Of a stretch of 25,085 nucleotides of DNA, positions 9,571 to 19,024 are shown one piece after another. This DNA comes from Branchiostoma floridae. Its lineage: Eukaryota; Chordata; Leptocardii; Amphioxiformes; Branchiostomatidae. The stretch covers positions 12,758,685 to 12,783,769 of the forward strand of contig NC_049990.1 of the NCBI RefSeq assembly GCF_000003815.2, in the 5' to 3' direction. Under the pieces are notes generated by a model. It saw only the letters and a list, made by a program, of their open reading frames with translations, did not search any database and was not told where the DNA came from. The translations under genes were made by a program, and so were the position numbers. Within the stretch, counting starts at the first letter, position 1. Every line of letters begins with the position of its first letter.

Positions 9571-10019
9571 CCCTTGAGGCAAACGGCAAGCCAAGGAGGA
9601 AAGGAGACCAGCCCCCAGCACGCATGGGACGTATGCCCAGTTGCGGACGCACCTGTGCCCCAGCTTTGGGACTGCGATCTCGCGTCGCTGACGTCACGTG
9701 TACATCCAAGAACTCTCTCATGCAAGTGGACAACTATCTAAAACAATTTTCAGAACAGCAATACTGCTGGAAGTTCTTTGTAAAGAACAAATGTTATGCT
9801 GTTATAGCATATCGTACCCCTTACCCTTTACCTCATGCAAACCTCCCAATACATCATGACATGAAGCAGATGTTGATAATCGTTCCCCAAATGTTCGCAA
9901 AAAGCATAGAGAACAATCGTAGACAAACGAGCATACCTAACACCATGTGTGAATTGTGTTTATGTGTGAATGTTTGCGTTGTTTGAACTCCCTCTATCAT
10001 TTGAAATCATCACACACGT
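9571..10019. other. Unassigned stretch with small palindromes
   Basis: A 159-codon plus-strand frame (9507-9986) starts inside the tandem repeat and ends in low-complexity CVNVCVV, so I do not call it. Three small dyads cluster near 9760-9810 (AGCAATACTGCT, GTTCTTTGTAAAGAAC, ATGCTGTTATAGCAT). Confidence 0.45.
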
Positions 10020-10460
10020 TTTGTCTGGAGTACTAGTAGGGTTCCGTGTGTCTAACTTCAGTTAATTGTACTACAGAAGCTTTAACTACTCAATGTGACG
10101 ACAACATGCTGATGGCCATAGTATTTAAGATTCAGGTTTTTTACAGAGCCGGTGCTATCTTTGTAAGGACACGGCGTCCGCCCCTGTACTAACCTTTATT
10201 TCCTCATTTGCGCATTGCCTATGACTGGGGTTCCGTGTGTGTAACGTTAGTTGATTACACTACAGGACCTTCTAGATATCTGCAACAAGATTTAGACAAC
10301 TATAGTATAAAATATTCAGGTTCAGTGTTTTTTTGCGGAACTTTTGCAATCTTTGTAAGAACGCGGAGTCCGCCCCATGTAGGAATCTTTCTTTCCTCAA
10401 TGTAACAAACGTAATTTTCGCAAGAACACTGCGTTCGATCCTGTAGCAATCTATCATTCA
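10020..10460 (+). repeat. Tandem repeat, period ~189 bp, two copies plus a partial third
   Basis: GTTCCGTGTGTSTAAC at 10041 and 10230 is followed in both copies by GTTRATT.YACTACAG, then by a RATTCAGGTT block. ATCTTTGTAAGRACRCGG.GTCCGCCCC follows, then CTTTCCTC. A partial third copy (about 10396-10460) keeps the CGCAAGAACACTGCGT and CCTGTAGCAATC equivalents. Confidence 0.8.
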
Positions 10461-10740
10461 AATACTTGGAATGTGGTGGCCAAATATAGTAAATATTCGC
10501 GGGCCGGGGGTGGGGGTGGGGATGGGTTCAGAGCGGATGCAATCTTTTTGTCACCTGCAGAATTTAACGACAGGATCAGTGTAGATGCACATTGGCATTT
10601 GAAATGAGCATGCAGGTTTTGACTGGAAATATAGCAAGGTGCTCAGACTAACTGTCGCGAGTGCTCCTGCAGTCAGACTTCTATATTTGTACCTGAAGTT
10701 GTTTGGGATAAATGCGTACTTTGTCAAGGGAGTACTACGC
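10461..10740. other. Spacer with a G-quadruplex motif
   Basis: This stretch lacks coding potential. Its only feature is the G-rich tract described separately at 10501-10526. It ends where LINE-like coding similarity begins. Confidence 0.5.
10501..10526 (+). other. G-quadruplex-forming motif
   Basis: The plus strand reads GGG, CC, GGGGG, T, GGGGG, T, GGGG, AT, GGG. That is five G-runs of three or more with loops of one or two bases, a strong canonical quadruplex motif. Confidence 0.7.
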
Positions 10741-10939
10741 ATATTTTCAAGTATTTACCTCGGCGTTTCATGAGTTTCATATCGGAAGATCAGACTGCGT
10801 ACAGTAAGTCCAGGTCCATAGGACAGAATGTACGCTTGATACAGGACGTCATTTATTACTACAATTTCTATAACCTGGCACGCACATGTGCACAGTTCTT
10901 TGTTTAGACTGCGAAAAAGCTTTCGACACGGTTAATTAA
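10741..10939 (+). pseudogene. LINE reverse-transcriptase fragment (Tx1/L1-type), 5' piece
   Basis: One frame (10761-10907) reads FISEDQTAYSKSRSIGQNVR followed by LIQDVIYYYNF. This matches the conserved 'I-S-x-D-Q-T-G-F-x-K-G-R-x-I-G-x-N-I-R' segment at the start of the L1/Tx1 reverse transcriptase palm. The frame is then broken, and the next frame (10892-10939) gives LDCEKAFDTVN, the 'D-x-E-K-A-F-D-x-V' motif A block with the first catalytic aspartate region. It then stops at TAA. This is a dead fragment: one frameshift, an early stop and no catalytic YxDD box. The protein would have been the ORF2 product (endonuclease plus reverse transcriptase) that copies element RNA at a nicked target. 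The clade assignment rests on motif recall, not alignment. Confidence 0.8.
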
Positions 10940-10964
10940 CCGTTATAACTAGAACTAGGTTTAA

Positions 10965-11257
10965 TCCTTAGAAATAGCCCAGATTGTGTATGTCTGCAGT
11001 ACCCATCCTGAGTGGGTGTTATGAAGCGATGGCAAATCGGATAAAATAAAGAGGAATACATTGTATTTAAACTGCCAGGGTGGAGGGTTAAAGATGCTAG
11101 ATATACATGCAAAACCAAAAACCTACAAGCTGCGTGGGTCCGAAGGATTATGAAAACTCCGCTGGCCCCTAGCAGAAATTGTAGATGGCAGTCAATACCC
11201 TTACCAAGCCGAGGCACTGTAGACTTTGTTCACGGAGGCACCTTTGAGCTATTTTAG
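10965..11257 (+). pseudogene. LINE ORF2 fragment (Tx1/L1-type), 3' piece
   Basis: The frame at 10965 reads SLEIAQIVYVCSTHPEWVL. After one stop it continues KSDKIKRNTL and GGGLKMLDIHAK. A frameshift near 11112 leads to LQAAWVRRIMKTPL. The order 'IVYVCSTLP-PEW', 'W-x-K-x-D-K-I-K-R', 'GGLKM-D' and 'L-x-x-A-W-V-R-R' is the conserved region downstream of the reverse-transcriptase core in L1/Tx1 ORF2. Only ~25 bp separate it from the motif A piece, so the segment with the YxDD catalytic box and several hundred residues has been deleted. The two pieces lie in the same orientation and clearly come from one insertion. The frame ends at TAG 11255-11257. Confidence 0.8.
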
Positions 11258-12190
11258 CCACTTTTCTCTTGCACTCGAGGCACTGTTGCGTTTCAAGTCC
11301 AAATGAACGGGTTATTGGAAATCACAGCATTGTCAATTTATAAATAAAAATAAGATGCATCATCAAAAAGAGATTTGAAAATATAAAAGGATATTCACTT
11401 AATATGATACTTGGAACAACATAGGTAACATCATTAACTATATGTCCTACCTTAACCAAAATACCCTTACAGTAAAGGAAATGACATAAATCTCCTGTTA
11501 TACTGAGCGGAGGTACTGTTGAGGTACGCTGGAGTTCGTTCACTGTAGATTGTGCACCAATGTAAAATGATTAGAACTGCATCGGAAATAGATTTCTAGT
11601 GTTGAAAGGATGTTCACTTTTGATACTTACTTATGATACTTGGTGCAATATAGGTAACAGATCATAAGTATACGTATAACATTGAAACTGACATTTGCGT
11701 ATTCTGACTGGTATGTTGATGGCATGATGGAGGCACGGCGAAGGCATCTTACCACTTGCGTTATTTTTTTAGATTTCAAAAACACCGTGCCTTTGTTGGA
11801 GGCACGTTGGATTTCGTTGGAGGCACGTTTGCGTTGTCGAAATCAAAAGTGCCTACGCTTGGTGAGAGTGGCCCTTAACACTTCATTAACAAAATAGGGA
11901 AGAACTTTTGGTCTTCCGTTTACTTTCAGTCAAAAAACAGATGCACCGCCTCCTCTGTTAACCCTTCCACCTTTCTACAGAGGTGTAATCCTCTCATGGC
12001 GTGAGCTGGGAGGAGGAAGACCGACCTTGCACATGTACAAAATAAATCATTTGGTGTAATGAAAACTTTAGGTTGAATAACAAACATATGTACTATAAAC
12101 ATTGGATAGACTGTGGCAATTAATACAGACTTTGTAACATCCGTGGTTCTACAGGGAAAACTAACTACTGAACAGAACTGGCTATGTGAG
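11258..12190. other. Unassigned stretch with short duplications
   Basis: No gene is supported. A ~75-bp segment is duplicated: AGATTTG...AAAGGATATTCACTT...TATGATACTTGG at 11371-11440 and again at 11590-11670, with an offset of about 219-229 bp. The heptamer GAGGCAC recurs at 11211, 11235, 11277, 11730, 11799 and 11820. A 71-codon frame at 11682-11897 overlaps these repeats and has no family. Confidence 0.5.
11794..11836 (+). repeat. 21-bp tandem duplication
   Basis: GTTGGAGGCACGTT occurs at 11794 and again 21 bp on at 11815, with TTTCG between them. Confidence 0.75.
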
Positions 12191-12192
12191 TA

Positions 12193-12545
12193 CGAGGGGT
12201 GATCAACAAGTCCTCGGCCTCACCCAGAAATAACAAGCACAACTCAGATTTTGAGGCACAACTTCATACTATAGTATGAAGCCTTTTATCAATATCCTCC
12301 AAATTACAAATCATTAGAGTCATTACTTTCCCGGCATTCGTTTTTTCTAAATTAGAAGGTAAGTGGCGAGAAAAAAGGGTGAAGTGTGATCAGACAATTT
12401 GACCCGCACCCCTCAGGTCGCAGCTCAATTGTCCACTTTTTTTCGTTATCCCTTACCTAACGTTACTGGGTGTCACCTACAAGGTAATAATCACAATAAT
12501 TTGAATTTTGGTACACATTTATAAAGGACTTTATACGTGTATGTG
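12193..12545. mobile_element. Mariner-type MITE, left of two head-to-tail copies (right end truncated)
   Basis: The left end is TA followed by CGAGGGGTGATCAACAAGT, the mirror of the end at 13018. The body runs through an arm with GAAGCCTTTTATCAATATCC. It then reaches its opposite arm (12426-12536), which is the reverse complement of 12594-12705. The opposite TIR is missing, because the sequence runs straight into the TIR-like start of the next copy near 12546. No transposase remnant is seen. The TIR and TA site point to the mariner group. Confidence 0.65.
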
Positions 12546-13018
12546 GGATTATCAATAAGTCCTCGGTTTTACCGAGAAATGCATAGATGTCAAGTATAAA
12601 GTCTTATATAAATATGTACCAAAATTCAAATTATTGTGATAATTACTTTGCAGGCGACACCCAGTAATGTAAGGTAGGGGAGAAGGAAAAAAACGTGGAC
12701 AATTGACCAGACCAATTTTTTTTATTTTGCTTGAAATAGGAAGAGAATCATTATCAAACATTTTGACAATGTCTTTTGTTAATTTACGGCATGGGGAACT
12801 CGACCCACACATGTCTGATCACAATTCACACCACCCACTTTTTTCTCGCCACTTACCTTCTGATTTGCAGTAAACGAATGTCTGCAAAGTAATTACTGCA
12901 ATGATTTGAAATTTGGAGGATATGGATAAAAGGCTTCATACTATGATGTTGTGCCTGAATATTTGAGTTGTGCTTGTTATTTCTTTGTGGGGCCGAGAAC
13001 TTATTGATCACCCCTCGT
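12546..13018. mobile_element. Mariner-type MITE, right of two head-to-tail copies
   Basis: It starts with a mutated TIR (GATTATCAATAAGTCCTCGG at 12548-12567) and ends with ACTTATTGATCACCCCTCG, then TA. Its inner left arm (12594-12705) pairs with 12426-12536 in the neighbouring copy over ~110 bp. Its right arm (about 12816-13018) pairs with 12193-12395 in the neighbour over ~200 bp. The 86-codon minus-strand frame at 12552-12812 has no mariner transposase motifs (no DD34D region, no WVPH-type block), so I do not call it. Confidence 0.65.
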
Positions 13019-13302
13019 ACACCTGCGTAAAAAGATCTATAGGACGAACATGTCTTGCTGAAGATTGTATTGTTAGTCCTTCTTACCAAAACAATTTACT
13101 CCATTATAATGGACAGTGTAAAATCGCTAATATGTTCACAAGTAGGTACTTATATTCAACATACTGGTATGTATCTCATAATACTGTAAGACCAACTGCC
13201 CATGTATATTGGGATTCCGTAGTCCAAAACCTGCATTAATATTGGAAATCTATCTGGGAGTGTCAGACTTGTTTTATTATACACAATTTTGGGATAGCAG
13301 GG
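13019..13302. other. Spacer after the mariner-type pair
   Basis: It begins with the right TA target base pair (13019-13020). The 89-codon plus-strand frame at 12970-13239 runs out of the element's TIR and has no recognisable protein features. Confidence 0.45.
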
Positions 13303-13880
13303 GCATTTTTGTCAAAAACTTCTGAAGACGATAACTCAAGAAGGGAACAACGAATTTTCATGATTTTTGGTATGTAGGTACCTTAGACAATGTTGTACAA
13401 GATAAGATACTAGTTATGCAAAATTGGAGTACATTTGCATAATTAATAAGAATATTATATCATAGCAGTTTTTTCAATGTATCTCTTGTTCCAGACATGC
13501 TATGGTCTTGACATTTAGGTGGTAGATAGCTTTTAGTGCCATAACCAAGTGGAGCAAGTTTCAGCCCTCTAACATTTAATTGTGGAACTGCAGGGGCATT
13601 TTTGTCAAGACACTCCAAAGCGGATAACTGCAGAAAGGATTGACAGATTGGCATCATATTAGGCATGCAGGTACCTTAGACAAAGATGTTCATAATGATA
13701 TACATGTTATGCAAATGAGGACTTAATTTGCATAATTAATGAGGAAATTGTATAATTCAATTGTTTTCAATAACTGGACTTCAATAAATGTAACACATGT
13801 TAATTATGATAGGTGGAGTATAAGCAGATACCAAATATGGTAATGAGGAGCTTATTTGCATAATTTATGTAAAAATTGCA
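13303..13880 (+). repeat. Diverged repeat copies rich in octamer (ATTTGCAT) motifs
   Basis: Copy 1 (13303-13455) and copy 2 (13592-13750) share GGGGCATTTTTGTCAA, GATAACT.., AGGTACCTTAGACAA, GTTATGCAAA and ATTTGCATAATTAAT in order. A third partial copy (about 13835-13870) keeps AATGAGGAGCTTATTTGCAT. Each copy ends in ATTTGCATAATTWAT, and copy 2 also has ATGCAAAT facing the opposite way. The copy offset is about 289 bp. They look like the 3' part of a dispersed element in tandem. Confidence 0.75.
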
Positions 13881-14869
13881 AAACCGCTTTATGATTAATA
13901 ATGGGAATTTTATGATTGTGACATGTGTACGTTAGTCAATGATGAACAACACCATGCATAAATTATGTCTATGTGTTAGTCAATTTCATTAAATTTAGGA
14001 AAGCTCTAATTTTCATGGAGGTATGAGGTCGCCGAACTCTAGTTCAAGTACTTCTACCGAAGGCTCTGCGTTTGTTGAGCTTCTCCTTGAAAAATTCCAA
14101 TATGGGCATCCAAACCCACGGGGAAAATGCAGCCAAATTTCGAATTTGATGCAATTTCAAATTGCTAAAGTTTAATTGAGGTCTTATGTAATAGCGCCTT
14201 TAACGCGCCGTAGTCGAGGTTGTCCGATCTGACAGGAGGTCTTATTGGAGCCGTGCTATGATTGGAGTGGTGTTTTCATATAGGCCGATAGCGTCCTAGA
14301 AATCGTTAAATCGTTTAAGTAAACACAATTCACAAGTAAGGGTAAGTGTTACTGTTACGTTTAGAGGTCGACAGATATTTGAAGATGGGAATTTAATCCT
14401 AAAACGATTCTCAACATTTCTTCTCCAGCAACACCTACCGCACAGACTACCTGGTACGTGTCGTCACTCGTGTTACCGGTATTTCGTGTCGCACATAGTT
14501 AATAGGTCCATAACGCACGGATAGTATCTCAACAAAGCAAACACATCAACAAAAATCGATTAGGTGATCATCACAGCTCTGCCTACATATTGTCGGTGTA
14601 TCGGGATGTGGAGTACCCAACAGTAGCGCAACAGCAGCATGTCTGACGGAGGATTGCATTAGAGTTTCAAACAGGAGGTTATGATTAGTAGAAAAAACAG
14701 GTATGATCCTACTCATATTCCACAGATGTTCAGAAGTTCTTCTTTTGTCATTATTACGATTTATGTTCGCTGCAGCATGTCATATTTGTCATTCTCCTTG
14801 GCTTCCGGTAAGAAAGCAGAGTTGAGAACTTTTTCGGCATAAGGTGCAGAATGAAAAGTATTTACCTAC
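13881..14869. other. Unassigned stretch
   Basis: No repeat with defined ends and no convincing open frame. A short dyad, GCAATTTCAAATTGC, lies near 14151. Confidence 0.5.
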
Positions 14870-15029
14870 CTCCCGTTCCTCTGCTGAGGCACATCGGACC
14901 GTCTTTTTCCACCTTCTTACCAGGAATTTCCAAAGCCCTTCTGCACATTTGGTCTCCTATCTTGGTCTTCCCCAAGGCGTAGGCGTGTGGCAGAGCAACA
15001 CTTCTCGCAAAAGCTTTCTTTCTTTCACC
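14870..15029 (-). CDS. Possible internal exon, minus strand (unrecognised)
   Basis: Reading the minus strand from 15029, a frame of ~53 codons stays open. It contains ARSVALPHAYALGKTKIG, DQMCRRALEIPGKK and EKDGPMCLSRGTGG, which are of even composition with paired cysteines. It reaches a plausible donor (GGGAG|GTAGGTAAAT) at 14869, just before an in-frame stop. The upstream acceptor is weak: the in-frame stop TAA lies directly before GGTGAAAG, and there is no strong pyrimidine tract. I recognise no domain. Longer but poorer frames overlap on both strands, so this may be chance. Confidence 0.2.
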
Positions 15030-17937
15030 TTATATTGCTTTAACTTGAATTTCGATAATAAACATTTCTGTAAAAATAAAACATAACAAAACAAATTGGG
15101 GGCAAGAGAACTCGACAACTGAACGTGAAAAGGAACACAACTTTTAGTCTGTTGAACAATGCGAAGTGTGCACGTTTCGGGCAAAGCATGCACGTTTCAA
15201 AAGTCGATAAAAGCGGGCAAACCTGAATATCACAAGGGAAAACCTTAAAAATCAAAACTTACAAAAAAGCGTAGCTTCCGTAATGAGTCAACTCTACTTT
15301 ACAAAATATAACAAAAGAAAACTACGTATCTGTCTGAAAGGGGTTGTTCTTTATTTGGGAATTACTGGTACGCGTTTTCTTTCTTTCCTTCTGTCTACTT
15401 TATACATGTAGTCTCCGGTCTCTGTCTCTGTGCTAAGTACACCAGGTTTCCTGAAGGCTGGCGTTTGTTGATCAGACGAGCCAGGAGGAGTGACTCGCAT
15501 GTACTCTCCAATCAGAGGTTTGGCTACAATTGTATTTTTTACGTGTTTATAGGCATTTTGGTCGGCTAAACATACTTCTAGGCCCGCTTTACTCCTTTTG
15601 ATACTATCTTATGGTACCGTAGGATCTGCTTGGAGGTTATCACATGACCCCGTCGTCGTACGATTTTTGTAGCCTCTCCACATTAAGTTCCACTAGTAGG
15701 TCTAGGTCTGTTTGGGATATACGATCCTCGTTGTTTGCTATCATGTTCCAATAACCCCAGTTTCCAGCGATGCATGACATGCATTATACATGTGGACGAA
15801 AATATCAGGCATCAGATCACGGTAGTAGCAGCACGATTCGTCCGCTGAAGAAAACTTGGAAGTGTAACACCTGTGTAGCGTGGCGAAAATTGTAGACTAC
15901 TACGAATGATACAGAACTATCGCACTGTTAATAGGACCTTCATCAAATCAAATCAAATAATAGGACCTTTATACTAGCTGAAACCGAAATTAGCAGGAAT
16001 CAAGCAGAACCAGAAATAATAAGGAATTAAAACAAGGACTCCGTCAGGGAGGTCGTTATCGAAGGGATTAGACCCAGAGGAGAATTGTGTGAGTCTGACA
16101 CCCACTTTACACGACCGTTTTCTTAGACTGACAAATTATCACAAGAGAATATGTCGCTCTATGAATGACAGGGATTAAACTGTGGGCTTACATAAATCTC
16201 CTAAGAGTTGTTCTTTTTTTTCAATAGAGTTGTTATTCTTTCAACAGTTTATGTTAGATATGGAATGCAAGGCTATATTCAACCCCTTGGAAATGCTTGT
16301 ACGTGTTTCTTACTTTGTGCCCTCGTTCTATCTCGTCCCTTAAATTTCTATCGATCCTACAGGCACCCGGCCGTTTTCTTTTCTGAAAGTCGGTTCCAGG
16401 GTCTAGGCACTTTGCTTTTTTCGATGTGCCGACAGTACAGAAAGATACACAAGTTTCAAGAAAGACGCGCAAAATGCCACAGAGGCCGCTCGAAATAAAA
16501 CAAACCCTTTACTACATCTCTCGCAGTTGTCCCGGGAGTTTGCTCACCATATGGTTTCGGCCAGCGGCCGAGCTCGAGGGGAAGTCCCGCGACCTGGCCG
16601 AATACTAGCAATAGGGGACTATGGCCAAGTTAGGAATAAAAACCCAGTATTACAAGGTTATAATTTAGAAATCAATTTTTGTCGGTGTCCACCAAAGATC
16701 ACCAAAGAAACATAAATGGAATTCCGACCCTTTGCTTTAATTGGCCCAGGATGAGTGAACTGACCGGCCGACAGATAGCTTGTTGGATAGCTGACTGAAA
16801 TTTGTCCTTTTTGGCCTTCTCTTTCGTCATCCAGTTGACACGTCTGCTTTGGGACAAAGTTGTTAAAAACTTTCAGACAGGAAGGCTACCAACATCGCGT
16901 GAGGCGCCAAATCTCGAAGCATGTACAAGAATACAATTCAGTCTCAGTGTATTTCATTACGGCGATTAGACGTACGTCGCTATATGTTACTCAGTACAGT
17001 ATTTCAAAGCTATTCACGATTCACTGCCACTAGATCGTAGCCAGAGACGAACGCCCGGTCAGCTGGAAAACATTATGGCACTGCTGGGAGCTAGCTCGCT
17101 CACTGGCTGGCAGCACCGCGGGGTTCTTTGGCGGAAATTCCAAAAGTTGATCATGCTTCATTGAAACGCAGGGACTGGAACCGTCTTGTATCGTGTTTTC
17201 CGAAATACGTTCTCCAATGGCTAAGCTTAGTATAGAAACTATGGGAGTAGGAGTGTTGGAGTCCAGTCGCCACAGCAGATGTTCCAAACACAGAGGGGAA
17301 AGGAACGGAAAACACATATCTGTGGGACTTGATGGGGACCACCCCTGACGGTACGGGGGAAAACAGTCTGCCTGTTTATGAGAAATGAAGAGACAACAAA
17401 TACAGGTAGGAAATCGTGTTATGCTGATTTTGTCGAGTATGCAGTGCTAGTATCATGGTATGGTAATAGATTATGGTTTTTGATACTGAACTTGCACAGT
17501 GAAGGTGAGATGAGTTGATCGAGTTACAGGGTGGGGTTGGGGTTCTGTTGAAGTTTTGGCGCCATTTTTTGAGTGCCACGTTATACACGCAACAAGGTTT
17601 GCAGACTTTTGCTTCAGATTCCATCGTATTAATAATATCACCAGAATTGTACATGTGTATTAGTCTAGTCGTACACGAAGAAGGTTGCAAATTAATAGTA
17701 ATTTGATTCCTATGATCTGTTCATGTGTGGTGAGCTGGCAAAAATGGAAAATCACTTATTTTGATCAAACCTACATTTCATTACACATATAGGGCCGACA
17801 TTTACCGTGAGCTGGTAAGACCCAAGTTATTTTAATCGCTGAGTTGCCCCTTCAAGTTGAATTGACTTGACGCTAGTGTGAGTCGTGAAGGCCAAAGCAG
17901 ATGTTGGGTGGGTTGGAAAATCAAGCAGAGGTTTCGA
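15030..17937. other. Long stretch without a supported gene
   Basis: I read both strands and found only minor features. A 14-15 bp direct repeat, AATAGGACCTTYAT, at about 15930 and 15959 brackets a short (TCAAA)n run. AGAGTTGTT is duplicated around 16204-16232. GTGAGCTGG is repeated at 17730 and 17809. Frames at 16208-16498 (plus), 17030-17317 (minus) and 17376-17690 (minus) lack family resemblance or splice context, so I leave them uncalled. Confidence 0.5.
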
Positions 17938-18060
17938 TAGCCCGGCCCAGCCCGATCTCAAAAACATCTTTGAGATCGTGTTGGGGTCTGGTATATCCGT
18001 GCTAAGGATCGCTCAGATTTCGGTCTAGTTTTCTTTTAGTTGAAAGTTGTTACCAGGCTA
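17938..18060. mobile_element. Possible TAG...CTA element with an internal hairpin
   Basis: The outer ends are TAGCCCGG and CCAGGCTA (7 of 8 inverted match), the same terminal pattern as the 6011, 18299 and 23301 elements. Inside, GATCTCAAA and TTTGAGATC form a perfect 9-bp stem with six bases between (17954-17977), extended by imperfect pairing. The flanking 9-mers (AGGTTTCGA, GTCAAGTGT) do not match, so either the ends are wrong or the insertion is old. Confidence 0.4.
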
Positions 18061-18083
18061 GTCAAGTGTCGTTAAACAGTCAC

Positions 18084-18191
18084 NNNNNNNNNNNNNNNNN
18101 NNNNNNNNNNNNNNNNNNNNNNNNNNNNNNNNNNNNNNNNNNNNNNNNNNNNNNNNNNNNNNNNNNNNNNNNNNNNNNNNNNNNNNNNNNN
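18084..18191. other. Assembly gap, 108 N
   Basis: A run of 108 N, unlike the two 100-N runs. It may be a sized gap or a 100-N block plus ambiguous bases. It lies ~100 bp from a 190-bp palindrome, a type of sequence that often breaks assemblies. Confidence 0.98.
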
Positions 18192-18298
18192 GGGAAAAAA
18201 TTAACCTCTCTGAGCGTGTTTATGTTGCGCATCACTCGCTTTGATTCACAAATTAGTAACCGTAACTGTGGGCAACTACGCCAGGCTCGCTCTGTAGG

Positions 18299-18490
18299 TA
18301 GTCTCTACCAGACTCCGGATCGCTGGAAAATCGTAGAAATGGAACAAATAGAGAGGAATATAACCGGCCAGGGAACAGCTCGACGATCGCGTGCTGTTCC
18401 CTGGCCGGTTATATTCCTCTGGCCGGCTTACTCCTCTGATTTGTTCCATTTCTACGATTTTTCCAGCGATCTGGAGTCTGGTAGAGACTA
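18299..18490. mobile_element. 192-bp foldback element with perfect 9-bp target duplication
   Basis: The left arm starts TAGTCTCTACCAGACTCC and the right arm ends with its exact reverse complement, 18 of 18. Pairing continues to GGGAACAGC/GCTGTTCCC with a 13-base centre (18380-18392). The right arm has an extra ~16-base segment (GGCCGGCTTACTCC region, about 18421-18436). The 9-mer CTCTGTAGG flanks both sides (18290-18298, 18491-18499). Long plus- and minus-strand frames here exist only because the palindrome repeats the same reading. No transposase is encoded. Confidence 0.85.
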
Positions 18491-18721
18491 CTCTGTAGGT
18501 CCCAGGGTGTCCTTTCCTTATCAATCTTGTAATCACGTGTTCAGTCCAGACCTGACATGCGGCCTGTTGACCCTCTTATCTTGATGAACGATCAGCAGGG
18601 ATCCAGTGCCATCCCGGTTACTAGCATAGCACAGCACAGTATTGTGTACTTGTATTCGATGGCATGCCAGTAGTCTGTATTTGGCCCAAATCTGCAAAAT
18701 TCATGAAAAAGATTCCCGGCT

Positions 18722-18913
18722 ATGACGTCACGCACTCCGATGCTGGCCGAAGACTGCCCGAACTGCGAGCGAGATGCCTGCAGTGTCCGTAGATTTCCTT
18801 ATTTGGGAAGAAATTATGACGCGCGGGAGAGTGTTGACCGCCGAAAAGAGGCACAAGACATCGTCACGGAAAAACTCGATAGAAAAGAAAATATTTGCCA
18901 GATGATGCTATAA
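18722..18913 (+). CDS. Unrecognised coding-like frame with an inverted partner at 23582-23755
   Basis: The frame has 63 codons, beginning MTSRTPMLAEDCPNCERDAC, with a cysteine pair CPNC and a further cysteine. Its C-terminal part reads VDRRKEAQDIVTEKLD, a likely amphipathic helix, then ICQMML and a stop. The 51 bases coding the helix (18832-18882) recur inverted at 23664-23714 with one difference, a synonymous leucine codon (CTC/CTT). A perfect CRE, TGACGTCA, overlaps the start at 18723-18730. I do not recognise the family. It could be an exon of a duplicated gene or part of an unknown repeat. A GTATCT donor-like site follows the stop, so the true exon structure is uncertain. Confidence 0.35.
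   Translation: MTSRTPMLAEDCPNCERDACSVRRFPYLGRNYDARESVDRRKEAQDIVTEKLDRKENICQMML
18723..18730. promoter_or_regulatory. CRE palindrome TGACGTCA
   Basis: A perfect 8-bp CRE/ATF consensus. It overlaps the first ATG of the frame at 18722, so if functional it would imply a start downstream or a coincidental match. Confidence 0.25.
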
Positions 18914-19024
18914 AAGGTATCTACGTGATCCTGACAAGTTGATCTATCACATACAGTGCATTTGAACTTTTAGATATTATGTTACGGTGAGATTTCAAGA
19001 GCTAAAGTTGGCCTTCAAACTGCC

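Noticed and set aside
9770-9785. GTTCTTTGTAAAGAAC as a steroid-receptor-type element
   Set aside because: The half-site spacing is wrong for a receptor dimer and the dyad is short enough to be chance.
9507-9986. 159-codon plus-strand frame
   Set aside because: Begins inside a tandem repeat and ends in low complexity. A competing minus-strand frame overlaps it and no domain is seen.
12552-12812. Mariner transposase remnant on the minus strand
   Set aside because: No conserved transposase motif can be found. The frame runs through the inverted-repeat arms.
18066-18584. 172-codon plus-strand frame
   Set aside because: Crosses the N gap and then reads through both arms of the palindrome, which explains its openness.
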